Positions 1-8,295 of a stretch of DNA of 22,842 nt are shown piece by piece. The DNA comes from JAHWJR01 sp035942035. Its GTDB lineage: Bacteria > Actinomycetota > Acidimicrobiia > Acidimicrobiales > CADCSY01. A program made the translations under genes and the position numbers. The first letter of the stretch is position 1; each line of letters opens with the position of its first letter. The DNA is taken from assembly GCA_035942035.1 (NCBI GenBank), contig DASZDK010000102.1, positions 1-22,842 of the forward strand, written 5' to 3'. The notes under the pieces were generated by a model, which saw only the letters and a list, made by a program, of their open reading frames with translations, searched no databases and had not been told where the DNA came from.

Positions 1-212
1 ACGGTCACGCCGGCGTAGCGGTCGGCGACGGCATCGACGGCGCCGGCAAGTCGTGACCGGCCCAGGCCCCCCACCGCCCGGTCGACGAGCTCGACGTTGC
101 GCAGCACCTGGTCCTCGGGGGGAGCATCGATGGCCCACGCCCCGAACAGCAGGGTCACCAGAACCACGGGCGTGGCCGCCACGGCGATGATGATTCGGGC
201 TCGAAGCGACAT
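1..212 (-). CDS. Putative membrane-anchored VanW-like protein, N-terminal part only
   Basis: The gene reads leftward and is cut by the window edge; about 70 residues are visible. The start is the ATG whose first base is 212. The N-terminus is MSLRAR followed by a hydrophobic stretch (about residues 7-28, IIIAVAATPVVLVTLLFGAW), which is a signal anchor or uncleaved signal peptide. After it comes RNVELVDRAVGGLGRSRL, which resembles the RNV-x(n)-VGGL segment at the start of the putative peptidoglycan-binding repeats of VanW/YoaR-type proteins. On that basis it would be anchored in the membrane and face the cell wall. The family call rests on a short segment and is an inference. It lies 60 bp downstream of the ubiB-like gene on the same strand and may be co-transcribed. 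No clear Shine-Dalgarno is seen; an AAATCT hexamer 9 nt before the ATG is too weak to call a promoter. Confidence 0.55.
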   Translation of the reverse strand, partial: MSLRARIIIAVAATPVVLVTLLFGAWAIDAPPEDQVLRNVELVDRAVGGLGRSRLAGAVDAVADRYAGVT

Positions 213-272
213 GAGACGGCCAGATTTGCAGATCCGGTGCAGCCGCGGGGGACAGCGCCGGAAGGGGGAGCC

Positions 273-2138
273 TCAGCGGGTGGTGCCTGCGGGCGGCGTC
301 GGGCCGCCGTCGGAGCCGGCGTCAGCCTCTTCCTCCAGGGCCCGGCGCTTCTCCTCCAGGGCGATCTCGGCCTCGCCCCCGACCACGTTCACCTGGGCGT
401 CCCCCTCGTAGCCGGGCTCGCCAGGGCTCGACGCTCCCGTCCCCGGGTCGCCCCGAGCGTCGTCCGACTCCGGCCGCTCCTCCCCCTCGCGTCGCATGGC
501 ACCCGGGCGTGCCCGGCGCCGGCCGCCGCCAAACCGTCGCCGGCGGCCGCTCCCGCCGTCGCGCTCGCCGAGGCGCGACCGCAGGACGTCACGGCGCTGC
601 TGCAGCTCACGGTAGGTCAGGGCCTCGGTGTCGACGCTCACCCCGAAACCGGCCTTGACGCCGGTGAGGTCGACCTCCAGGGACCCCGGAGTGAGGCCGA
701 TGTCGCGCGAGAGCCGCTCGCCGTGGGCGGTGGCGAAGTGCGCGGCCACGTTGGTGATCTCCGCGAAGAGGTCGAGGTCGGGTGCGAGCGTGGCGATGGC
801 GGCGTCGAGGAACACCATGTTCTTCACGAACAGCATGAGCTCCTTGGGAAGGCGGGCGCCGTACCCGAGGAGGGCCTTGACCAGGGCGCGAAGCTCCGCC
901 ACGAGCTCGTCGCCGGTGAGGGTGGTGGGGTCGAGCGGCGGCTGGTCAAGGCGTAGGTCTCGCACCGCGGCGTCCAGGTCGGTGTCGGCAGGGAGGGCGC
1001 CGAGGTCGCGCAGGGCGGCCAGCTGGCTGCGGGTGTCGTTGCTGACGCCGGCCATGAGCAGGCGCAGGAAGGCCAGCCGCCGTGGCTCGTCGAGGCGACC
1101 GGTGATGCCGTAGTCGAGCAGAGCGGTGCGCCCGTCCGGCTGGACGAACAGGTTGCCGCCATGCAGGTCGCCGTGGAAGACGCCGTGGAGCATGGCCCCC
1201 TCGAGGAAGGCGATCATCCCCGTGCGCACAACCGCCTCGGTGTCGACCCCGGCGTGGCGCATGCCGGCCACGTCGTCGAAGGCGAACCCCGACAGCCGCT
1301 CCATCACGAGCAGCCGGCGGGTCACCAGCTCGGGGTGGGGCCGGGGCACCACGAAGCCGCGCTGGTCGAGCTCGGCCAGGACCCGGGCCACGTCGAGCAT
1401 GTTCTCTGCCTCGAGCCGGAAGTCGAGCTCCTCGGAGATGGTGTCGGCGAACAGCTCGACCAGCGCCGGCGGGTTGGCGAGCGAGGCCACCGGGATGCGA
1501 CCGATGAGGGCCTCGGCCAGCCACGCCATCATGGCCAGGTCGTGGCGGACCAGGGATGCCACCTGGGGGCGCTGCACCTTGGCCACCACCGCTTCGCCGG
1601 TCACCAACGTGGCCGCGTGCACCTGGGCGATCGACGCCGCCGCCAGGGGGGTGGGCTCGAACGAGGCGAACACCGCTTCGAGGGGTCGGCCCAGCTCCTC
1701 TTCCACGACCTGCCGGACGTCATCCCACGGCTCGGGCGGCACCCGGTCGCGGCAGTGCTTGAGCTCGGACACCAGCTCGTCGGGGAACAACCCCTCTCCG
1801 GAGGAGATGATCTGGGCCAGCTTGATGTAGGTGGGCCCCAGACGCTCGCACGCGATCCGGAACTGCCGCGACAGGCCGGCGCGGGAGGCCTCCCGGCCCC
1901 GCCGACGGTCGGTACAGGCCCACACCGCCACCGGAACTCCCAGGTGGCGGACCGTCGCCGCCAGCCGGCGCAGCGGCGGCACCCGGCGGGGCCGGACCAG
2001 CGCGGGAACCTCGGCACGGGTCCGGCCCCGCACCCGGTCGAGGCCCACGTTCCAGCGCAGGGCGGCGAGATCGACGATCCACGGCGGGTGTTCGCTGAAC
2101 GTCCCGAGCGCCAGGTCGGCAGGGGGAGTGCGGCTCAC
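273..2138 (-). CDS. UbiB/AarF (ABC1) family atypical kinase-like protein
   Basis: A 621-residue protein of the ABC1/UbiB/ADCK family. Visible motifs in order: PTYIKLAQ at 102-109 (the family KxGQ motif, here with Ala instead of Gly), alanine-rich loop AAAS at 167-169 region (LAAASIAQVH), the ATP-site lysine in AVVAKVQRP (about K187), catalytic loop HGDLHGGN at 322-329 and metal-binding LLDYG at 340-344, equivalent to DFG. The family supports isoprenoid-quinone or lipid metabolism; actinobacteria make menaquinone, so the exact substrate here is unknown. Unlike E. coli UbiB there is no C-terminal pair of membrane helices; the last ~100 residues are a low-complexity Arg/Glu/Gly tail ending EKRRALEEEADAG. 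The GTG at 2138 is chosen because the conserved N-terminal region begins shortly after it; upstream codons belong to the antisense/other-frame extension over cysQ. The start lies 52 bp beyond the cysQ stop, so the two are probably one operon. Confidence 0.85.
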   Translation of the reverse strand: MSRTPPADLALGTFSEHPPWIVDLAALRWNVGLDRVRGRTRAEVPALVRPRRVPPLRRLAATVRHLGVPVAVWACTDRRRGREASRAGLSRQFRIACERLGPTYIKLAQIISSGEGLFPDELVSELKHCRDRVPPEPWDDVRQVVEEELGRPLEAVFASFEPTPLAAASIAQVHAATLVTGEAVVAKVQRPQVASLVRHDLAMMAWLAEALIGRIPVASLANPPALVELFADTISEELDFRLEAENMLDVARVLAELDQRGFVVPRPHPELVTRRLLVMERLSGFAFDDVAGMRHAGVDTEAVVRTGMIAFLEGAMLHGVFHGDLHGGNLFVQPDGRTALLDYGITGRLDEPRRLAFLRLLMAGVSNDTRSQLAALRDLGALPADTDLDAAVRDLRLDQPPLDPTTLTGDELVAELRALVKALLGYGARLPKELMLFVKNMVFLDAAIATLAPDLDLFAEITNVAAHFATAHGERLSRDIGLTPGSLEVDLTGVKAGFGVSVDTEALTYRELQQRRDVLRSRLGERDGGSGRRRRFGGGRRRARPGAMRREGEERPESDDARGDPGTGASSPGEPGYEGDAQVNVVGGEAEIALEEKRRALEEEADAGSDGGPTPPAGTTR

Positions 2139-2190
2139 CTGGCCAGCTTGCCCGCCGGCCGGGGCGCTGAGGAGTCGCCGGCGGGGCCTC

Positions 2191-2961
2191 TCACCCTCCG
2201 AGTGCGGCGAGACAGGCGTCAGCCAGTTCCGGGCGGCAGACCAGCAGGTCGGGCAGCGACAGCTCGGCGGCGTTGTACACGAGCGGCGAACCGTCGATGC
2301 GTGAGACGTGGAGACCGGCCGCGGCGGCCACCGCCACGGGCGCCGCCGAGTCCCACTGGTAGAGCCCGCCAGCGTGCACGTAGACGTCGACGTGACCCAG
2401 CACCACCGCCATGGCCTTGGCCCCGGCCGACCCCAGGGGCACCAGCTCGGCACGCAGCGCCTTCGCCACCCGCATGGCCTCCGCCGGTCGCCGGCTGCGG
2501 CTCAGCACCACCCGCAGCGGGCCGGGTCGGGGAGGCGGCAGCGGGGGCGCCGGCCGGGTGCTGAGCATCCGTTCCTGGGCCGGTAGGGCGACGGCTCCGA
2601 CGACGGGCGTGCCCGCCACCACCAGGGCGATGTGCACGGCCCAGTCGGTGCGGCCGGGCTCGCCGAACTCCCGGGTGCCGTCCAGCGGGTCGACGATCCA
2701 CACCCGCGGCGCCGACAATCGGCGGGAGTCGTCGGCTCCCTCCTCGGAGAGCACGGCGTCGTCGGGCCGGGCGGCGGCGAGGAGGGCGACGATCCGCTCG
2801 TGGGCCTGCCGGTCGCCCTCGTCCCGGAGCCGGTCGGCATCCAGCCCACCGCCGGCGGCCGATGCCCGCAGCTCGAGCAGCAGGCGAGCGATGTCGGCGC
2901 CGATCTCGGCGGCCAGGGCGTGGTCGTCGGTGGTCACGGTGGCAGGAGGGGCCGCGGGCAT
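2191..2961 (-). CDS. cysQ: 3'(2'),5'-bisphosphate nucleotidase, inositol monophosphatase family
   Basis: A 256-residue Mg-dependent phosphatase of the IMPase superfamily. Motifs seen: SEEGAD near residue 91 (metal-binding Glu), WIVDPLDGTREF (the DPLDGT metal-binding signature) and QWDSAAPVAVAAAAG (the WDxAAP signature) near the C-terminus. The DxxDGTxEF form fits CysQ/PAP phosphatases, which hydrolyse 3'-phosphoadenosine 5'-phosphate to AMP after PAPS is used. Context agrees: it is divergent from cysDNC, which makes PAPS, with 172 bp between the starts. An inositol- or fructose-phosphate phosphatase is the alternative. The ATG at 2961 is chosen because a longer reading would cross the promoter region; there is no Shine-Dalgarno, but a TACCGT hexamer lies 9 nt upstream. 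Confidence 0.8.
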   Translation of the reverse strand: MPAAPPATVTTDDHALAAEIGADIARLLLELRASAAGGGLDADRLRDEGDRQAHERIVALLAAARPDDAVLSEEGADDSRRLSAPRVWIVDPLDGTREFGEPGRTDWAVHIALVVAGTPVVGAVALPAQERMLSTRPAPPLPPPRPGPLRVVLSRSRRPAEAMRVAKALRAELVPLGSAGAKAMAVVLGHVDVYVHAGGLYQWDSAAPVAVAAAAGLHVSRIDGSPLVYNAAELSLPDLLVCRPELADACLAALGG

Positions 2962-2976
2962 GGCCGTTCGACGGTA
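2962..2976 (-). promoter_or_regulatory. Probable near-leaderless promoter of cysQ
   Basis: On the minus strand TACCGT (plus positions 2971-2976) stands 9 nt before the cysQ ATG, and no Shine-Dalgarno fits between. The spacing is slightly longer than in the other leaderless starts of this window, so the leader may be 0-3 nt. No -35 is recognisable. Confidence 0.45.
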
Positions 2977-3051
2977 GCGGTGGTGACCGCGGACGGTGCA
3001 CGTGGAGCTCCGGCAGCGGCGGGGGGTGTCGTCGGATCGGCCCCGCGCGTC

Positions 3052-3057
3052 TACCGT
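3052..3057 (+). promoter_or_regulatory. Candidate -10 element for the cysDNC operon
   Basis: TACCGT fits the actinobacterial TANNNT -10 consensus. Transcription would start near 3064, leaving a leader of about 70 nt before the cysD ATG. This differs from most other genes in the window, whose -10 sits directly before the start codon. No good -35 is visible. Confidence 0.4.
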
Positions 3058-3064
3058 GGGACCG

Positions 3065-3090
3065 CCCCCGGGCCGAATGCCGCCCGGGGG
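3065..3090 (+). promoter_or_regulatory. GC-rich hairpin in the cysD leader
   Basis: CCCCCGGGC (3065-3073) and GCCCGGGGG (3082-3090) form a perfect 9-bp stem with an 8-nt loop. No T-run follows, so it is not a simple terminator. If transcription starts near 3064, the hairpin is at the very 5' end of the cysDNC mRNA; alternatively it is a palindromic protein-binding site. Confidence 0.45.
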
Positions 3091-3133
3091 GCCCGCACCA
3101 CCTGTCCCGACCGTCGACGCTCCTCCGAGGTCC

Positions 3134-4045
3134 ATGACCGCCACCTACCAGCTGTCCCACCTGCGGGCCCTCGAGTCCGAGGCCGTGTACATCTTCCGTG
3201 AGGTGGCGGCCACCTTCGAGCGCCCCGTGCTGCTGTTCTCGGGTGGCAAGGACTCGGTGGTGATGTTGCGACTGGCCGAGAAGGCGTTCTGGCCGGCGCC
3301 GCTTCCCTTCGCGGTCATGCACATCGACACCGGGCACAACTTCGCCGAGGTGCTCGAGTTCCGCGACCGTCGGGTGGCCGAGCTCGGGGTGCGCATGGTC
3401 GTGGCCTCGGTGCAGGAGTCCATCGACTCCGGTCGGGTGGCCGAGGACGGCGGGCCGAACGCCTCCCGCAACCGGCTGCAGACCGTCACCCTGCTCGACG
3501 CCATCGCCACCAACGAGTTCGACGCCGTGTTCGGTGGTGCCCGCAGGGACGAGGAGAAGGCCCGGGCCAAGGAGCGGGTGTTCAGCTTCCGCGACGAGTT
3601 CGGCCAGTGGGACCCCAAGAACCAGCGACCGGAGTTGTGGAACCTCTACAACGGCCGCCATCGCAAGGGCGAGCACATCCGGGTCTTCCCGCTGAGCAAC
3701 TGGACCGAGCTCGACATCTGGCGCTACATCGCCGAGGAGGGCATCGAGGTGCCGTCGCTGTACTACGCCCACCGCCGGCAGGTGGTCCGCCGCAACGGCA
3801 TGCTGATGGGCGTCTGCCAGTGGGTGCAGCCAGCCGAGGGTGAGGAGGCCATGGAGGCCATGGTGCGGTACCGCACCGTGGGCGACGCCACCTGCACGGC
3901 AGCGGTCGAGTCGGTGGCGGCCACCCCGGAGGACGTCATTGTCGAGGTCGCCGCCACCCGCATCACCGAGCGGGGCGCCACCCGCGCCGACGACCGGTTC
4001 TCAGAGGCGGCGATGGAGGACCGGAAGAAGGAGGGTTACTTCTGA
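3134..4045 (+). CDS. cysD: Sulfate adenylyltransferase small subunit
   Basis: A 303-residue PP-loop ATPase. The signature SGGKDS is at 36-41, and HIDTGHNF, the FGGARRDEEKARAKER segment, and LSNWTELDIWRYI follow in the usual CysD order. With CysN it forms ATP sulfurylase, which makes adenosine 5'-phosphosulfate (APS) from ATP and sulfate in the cytoplasm. The ATG at 3134 gives TYQLSHLRALESEAVYIFREV, matching the usual N-terminus; an in-frame upstream extension is possible but lacks family resemblance. A GAGG stands 3 nt before the ATG, close for a ribosome site. The stop codon overlaps the cysN start by one base (TGATG), so the two are translationally coupled. Confidence 0.96.
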   Translation: MTATYQLSHLRALESEAVYIFREVAATFERPVLLFSGGKDSVVMLRLAEKAFWPAPLPFAVMHIDTGHNFAEVLEFRDRRVAELGVRMVVASVQESIDSGRVAEDGGPNASRNRLQTVTLLDAIATNEFDAVFGGARRDEEKARAKERVFSFRDEFGQWDPKNQRPELWNLYNGRHRKGEHIRVFPLSNWTELDIWRYIAEEGIEVPSLYYAHRRQVVRRNGMLMGVCQWVQPAEGEEAMEAMVRYRTVGDATCTAAVESVAATPEDVIVEVAATRITERGATRADDRFSEAAMEDRKKEGYF

Positions 4046-5340
4046 TGGCCCCGTCGTTGGCCGATCTCGCCGCCGCGCCCGGAAAGGAACTGCTGCGCTT
4101 CGCCACCGCCGGCTCGGTCGACGACGGCAAATCCACGCTGATCGGGCGACTGCTGCACGACTCCAAGGCCATCTTCGAGGACCAACTCGAGGCGGTCGAG
4201 CGGGCGTCGGTGCAGCGGGGTGAGGAGACCAACCTCGCCCTGCTGGTCGACGGGCTGCGGGCCGAGCGGGAGCAGGGCATCACCATCGACGTGGCCTATC
4301 GCTACTTCGCCACGCCGGCTCGCACCTTCGTCATCGCCGACACGCCGGGCCACGTGCAGTACACCCGCAACATGGTCACGGGCGCCTCGACCGCCGACCT
4401 GGCACTGATCCTCGTCGACGCCCGCAAGGGCATCCTCGAGCAGAGCCGGCGCCACGCCTTCCTGGCCTCACTGCTGCGCGTCCCCCACCTGGTGGTGTGC
4501 ATCAACAAGATGGACCTGGTCGACTACGACCAGGAGGTCTTCGAGACCATCAAGGCCGAGTTCCGCACCTTTGCCATGCGCCTCGAGGTGAGCGACCTCA
4601 GCTTCATCCCCGTGTCCGCCCTCCACGGCGACAACGTGGTCCACCGCTCGGCCTCCATGCCCTGGTACGAGGGCTCGTCGCTGCTGCACCACCTCGAACA
4701 GGTCCACATCGCCTCCGACCGCAACCTCAGAGACGTCCGCTTCCCGGTGCAGTACGTCGTCCGGCCCCGCCGCGACGACTACCACGACTACCGGGGCTAC
4801 GCCGGCCAGGTCGCCGGGGGGGTGCTCAAGCCCGGCGACGACGTCGTCGTCCTGCCGTCCGGATGGGCCACCAAGGTGGCGTCCATCGACACCATGGACG
4901 GGCCGGTGGAGGAGGCGTTCGCCCCGATGTCGGTCACCGTGCGGCTCAGCGACGAGCTCGACGTGAGCCGCGGCGACATGCTGTGCCGCCCGCACAACCG
5001 GCCGCACGTGGGCCAGGACCTCCAGGCCATGGCGTGCTGGATGGCCGAGGAGCCGCTGCGGCTCGACGGCCGTTACGCCATCCACCACACCACCCGCACG
5101 GCACGGGCGCTGGTCACCACGCTGGCCTACCGCCTCGACATCAACACCCTGCACCGCGACGAGTCCGCCTCGACGCTCGGCCTCAACGAGATCGGTCGGC
5201 TGGGCCTGCGCACCACGGCGCCGCTGTTCTACGACGAGTACCGCCGCAACCGCATGACCGGGAGCTTCATCCTGGTCGACGAGCTCACCAACGCCACCGT
5301 GGCCGCGGGGATGCTCCTCGATCCCGCGCTGGCGGGGTGA
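4045..5340 (+). CDS. cysN: Sulfate adenylyltransferase GTPase subunit
   Basis: A 431-residue translation-factor-type GTPase. G1 is GSVDDGKST at 23-31, G3 is DTPGH at 99-103, G4 is NKMD at 154-157, and SALHGDN supplies G5. EF-Tu-like domains 2 and 3 follow. It couples GTP hydrolysis to APS synthesis by CysD. It is a stand-alone CysN; in mycobacteria the orthologue is fused to APS kinase. Here the kinase is the next gene, 4 bp downstream in another frame. The ATG shares its A with the cysD TGA stop. Confidence 0.96.
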   Translation: MAPSLADLAAAPGKELLRFATAGSVDDGKSTLIGRLLHDSKAIFEDQLEAVERASVQRGEETNLALLVDGLRAEREQGITIDVAYRYFATPARTFVIADTPGHVQYTRNMVTGASTADLALILVDARKGILEQSRRHAFLASLLRVPHLVVCINKMDLVDYDQEVFETIKAEFRTFAMRLEVSDLSFIPVSALHGDNVVHRSASMPWYEGSSLLHHLEQVHIASDRNLRDVRFPVQYVVRPRRDDYHDYRGYAGQVAGGVLKPGDDVVVLPSGWATKVASIDTMDGPVEEAFAPMSVTVRLSDELDVSRGDMLCRPHNRPHVGQDLQAMACWMAEEPLRLDGRYAIHHTTRTARALVTTLAYRLDINTLHRDESASTLGLNEIGRLGLRTTAPLFYDEYRRNRMTGSFILVDELTNATVAAGMLLDPALAG

Positions 5341-5344
5341 ACCG

Positions 5345-5941
5345 GTGGACGCGGCGGCCCGCAACCTCACCTGGCACGAAGGCGAGCTGAACCGTGCCCG
5401 GCGCTGGGCGGCGCTGGGCGTCACCGGGTCCACGGCCTGGTTCACCGGGCTGTCGGGCTCCGGCAAGTCCACCGTGGCCGCCGCCGTCGAGCGGCGCTTG
5501 ATCGAGGCGGGACGGCCCGCCTACCTGCTCGACGGCGACAACGTGCGCCACGGGCTCAACGCCGACCTGGGCTTCGGCGACGACGACCGGGCCGAGAACG
5601 TGCGCCGGCTGGGTGAGGTGGCGCGGTTGCTGGCCGACGCCGGCGTGGTGGCGCTGGTGCCGGCCATCAGCCCGTTCCGCGCCGGCCGGGAGGCGGCACG
5701 GGCGGCCCACGTGGCGGCAGGACTGATGTTCGTGGAGGTCCACCTGGCCACGCCGATCGACGAGTGTGAGCGGCGCGACCCGAAGGGTCTCTACGCCCGG
5801 GCCCGGGCCGGCGAGCTGCACGGTCTGACCGGTCTCGACAGCCCCTACGAGCCGCCCGAGCACCCAGAGCTCGTCCTGACCCCTGCCGACGGCACCCCTG
5901 CCGAGCAGGCCGAGAAGGTGCTGGCGCTGCTCGCCCGCTGA
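5345..5941 (+). CDS. cysC: Adenylylsulfate (APS) kinase
   Basis: A 198-residue P-loop kinase that phosphorylates APS to PAPS. Walker A is GLSGSGKST at 35-43; the family motifs LDGDNVRHGLNADLGF (from about 62), FVEVHLATPIDECERRDPKGLYARARAGE and LTGLDSPYEPPEHPEL are all present. The GTG start is 4 bp after the cysN stop, so translation is probably coupled. Third gene of cysDNC. It is full length and shows no truncation. Confidence 0.95.
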   Translation: MDAAARNLTWHEGELNRARRWAALGVTGSTAWFTGLSGSGKSTVAAAVERRLIEAGRPAYLLDGDNVRHGLNADLGFGDDDRAENVRRLGEVARLLADAGVVALVPAISPFRAGREAARAAHVAAGLMFVEVHLATPIDECERRDPKGLYARARAGELHGLTGLDSPYEPPEHPELVLTPADGTPAEQAEKVLALLAR

Positions 5942-5949
5942 GGGCCGGC

Positions 5950-6192
5950 TCAGCTCTGCCTGACGGCGCCGTGGGGCTCGCCGGCCGAGGCGTAGCACTC
6001 GGGGTGGTAGTGCTCCACCCGGTTCCACCGATCGTCGACGTAGACGTTGGCGATGATCTGGTGTGGCCGGACCTTGGCGGCGAACTTGACCATGGTGGCG
6101 CAGCCGGCGCACATCACGGTGCTTCCCTGGGGCACCGGGCGCCGTACCGCCCGGGTGCCGCGGACGACCTGAGGCATGAGAATCGACGTCAT
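5950..6192 (-). CDS. Small zinc-finger protein resembling a PARP-type finger
   Basis: An 80-residue protein, convergent with cysC and 8 bp from its end. It holds C28-AG-C31, then 31 residues, then H63-PE-C66 (in VEHYHPECY). A CxxC-x(about 30)-HxxC pattern with an aromatic-His-Pro-x-Cys end is that of PARP-type zinc fingers, which bind DNA ends in eukaryotic proteins. The basic N-terminus (RGTRAVRRPVPQG) fits nucleic-acid contact. The resemblance is by spacing and local motif only; the function is unknown. The ATG at 6192 is the first start with a sensible N-terminus; extending upstream runs into the repeat cluster. A GATACC hexamer is 6 nt upstream but fits the -10 consensus poorly. Confidence 0.65.
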   Translation of the reverse strand: MTSILMPQVVRGTRAVRRPVPQGSTVMCAGCATMVKFAAKVRPHQIIANVYVDDRWNRVEHYHPECYASAGEPHGAVRQS

Positions 6193-6304
6193 GGAACCGG
6201 TATCGGCACGCCCGCCGCCCGACCTGAGCGGTGCGCTGAGGACCCGCCGCCGAGGTGTGAACCGTCCTTGACGACAGGTGGCCCAGGGTGAGAAGGTATG
6301 CGCC
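6193..6304. other. Intergenic stretch with no gene recognised
   Basis: Between the small zinc-finger gene and the hairpin at 6305. TTGACG at 6268-6273 resembles a -35 on the plus strand, but no good -10 follows and there is no plausible open frame or RNA family. Confidence 0.4.
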
Positions 6305-6356
6305 GCCGGGCAAGGGTGCTTCCGCCGTGCACCCCTGCCCGGCTCTCTTTGATTTT
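6305..6356 (+). terminator. Strong rho-independent terminator, plus-strand orientation
   Basis: Left arm 6305-6319 and right arm 6329-6343 pair over 15 positions with one mismatch, around a 9-nt loop. A T-rich run (TCTCTTTGATTTT) follows at 6344-6356. The T-run is only on the plus-strand side. No plus-strand gene ends nearby; the closest is cysC, 360 bp upstream, with the small minus-strand gene in between. It may stop cysDNC read-through before it runs antisense into ettA. Confidence 0.75.
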
Positions 6357-6544
6357 CGCCGGCGATAATCCGCCGGCGCCCGTTGCACGGAGCTGCCGAC
6401 GCTTCCGGCGCTGCTCCGCCTGGCGGACTCGATGCCGCCTGCGCCGGCGATAATCCGCCGGCGCCCGTGCACGGAGCTGGACCAGCATCGTGTGCTGCTC
6501 CGCCTGGCGGCTCCGCAGCGTTGGTGGGCGATGATGCGCCGGCG

Positions 6545-6546
<2 letters not shown>
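6357..6546. repeat. Tandem REP-like palindromic repeat, two full copies and one partial
   Basis: Copies start at 6357 and 6442 (period 85). A degenerate partial copy lies at about 6527-6546 (81 bp after the matching point of copy 2) and reaches the ettA stop codon. Each full copy begins with CGCCGGCGATAATCCGCCGG, two CGCCGGCG arms around an AT-rich centre. It continues with a second stem, CGGAGC pairing with GCTCCG, whose inner part differs between copies yet still pairs: GCCG/CGGC in copy 1 and CAGCA/TGCTG in copy 2. CCTGGCGG follows. There is no open frame of its own. The structure resembles REP/BIME-type extragenic palindromes. Confidence 0.7.
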
Positions 6547-8224
<1,678 letters not shown>

Positions 8225-8236
8225 GCCCCGACCGTA
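8225..8236 (-). promoter_or_regulatory. Leaderless promoter of ettA
   Basis: On the minus strand, GGTACGGT is followed by 6 nt and then the ettA ATG; the TACGGT hexamer covers 8231-8236. Transcription would begin at or next to the start codon. Confidence 0.6.
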
Positions 8237-8282
8237 CCGGGACGCGTGCCGACGGCGGCCGTGCGGGGCGAGGCGGCCTCGG

Positions 8283-8295
8283 TACCCTTGGCCCG
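8283..8295 (+). promoter_or_regulatory. Leaderless promoter of kgd
   Basis: TACCCT (8283-8288) is followed by 7 nt and the kgd GTG. No ribosome binding site fits. The site is 46 bp from the opposing ettA -10 element, so the two promoters share one short control region. Confidence 0.6.

Noticed and set aside
1161..2564. A 467-codon plus-strand frame opposite ubiB and cysQ
   Set aside because: Its product is His/Gly/Arg-rich with no domain, and both opposite-strand genes have intact family motifs.
5338..5348. Possible frameshift splitting a cysN-cysC fusion
   Set aside because: Both proteins are full length with normal ends and many lineages keep them as separate genes.
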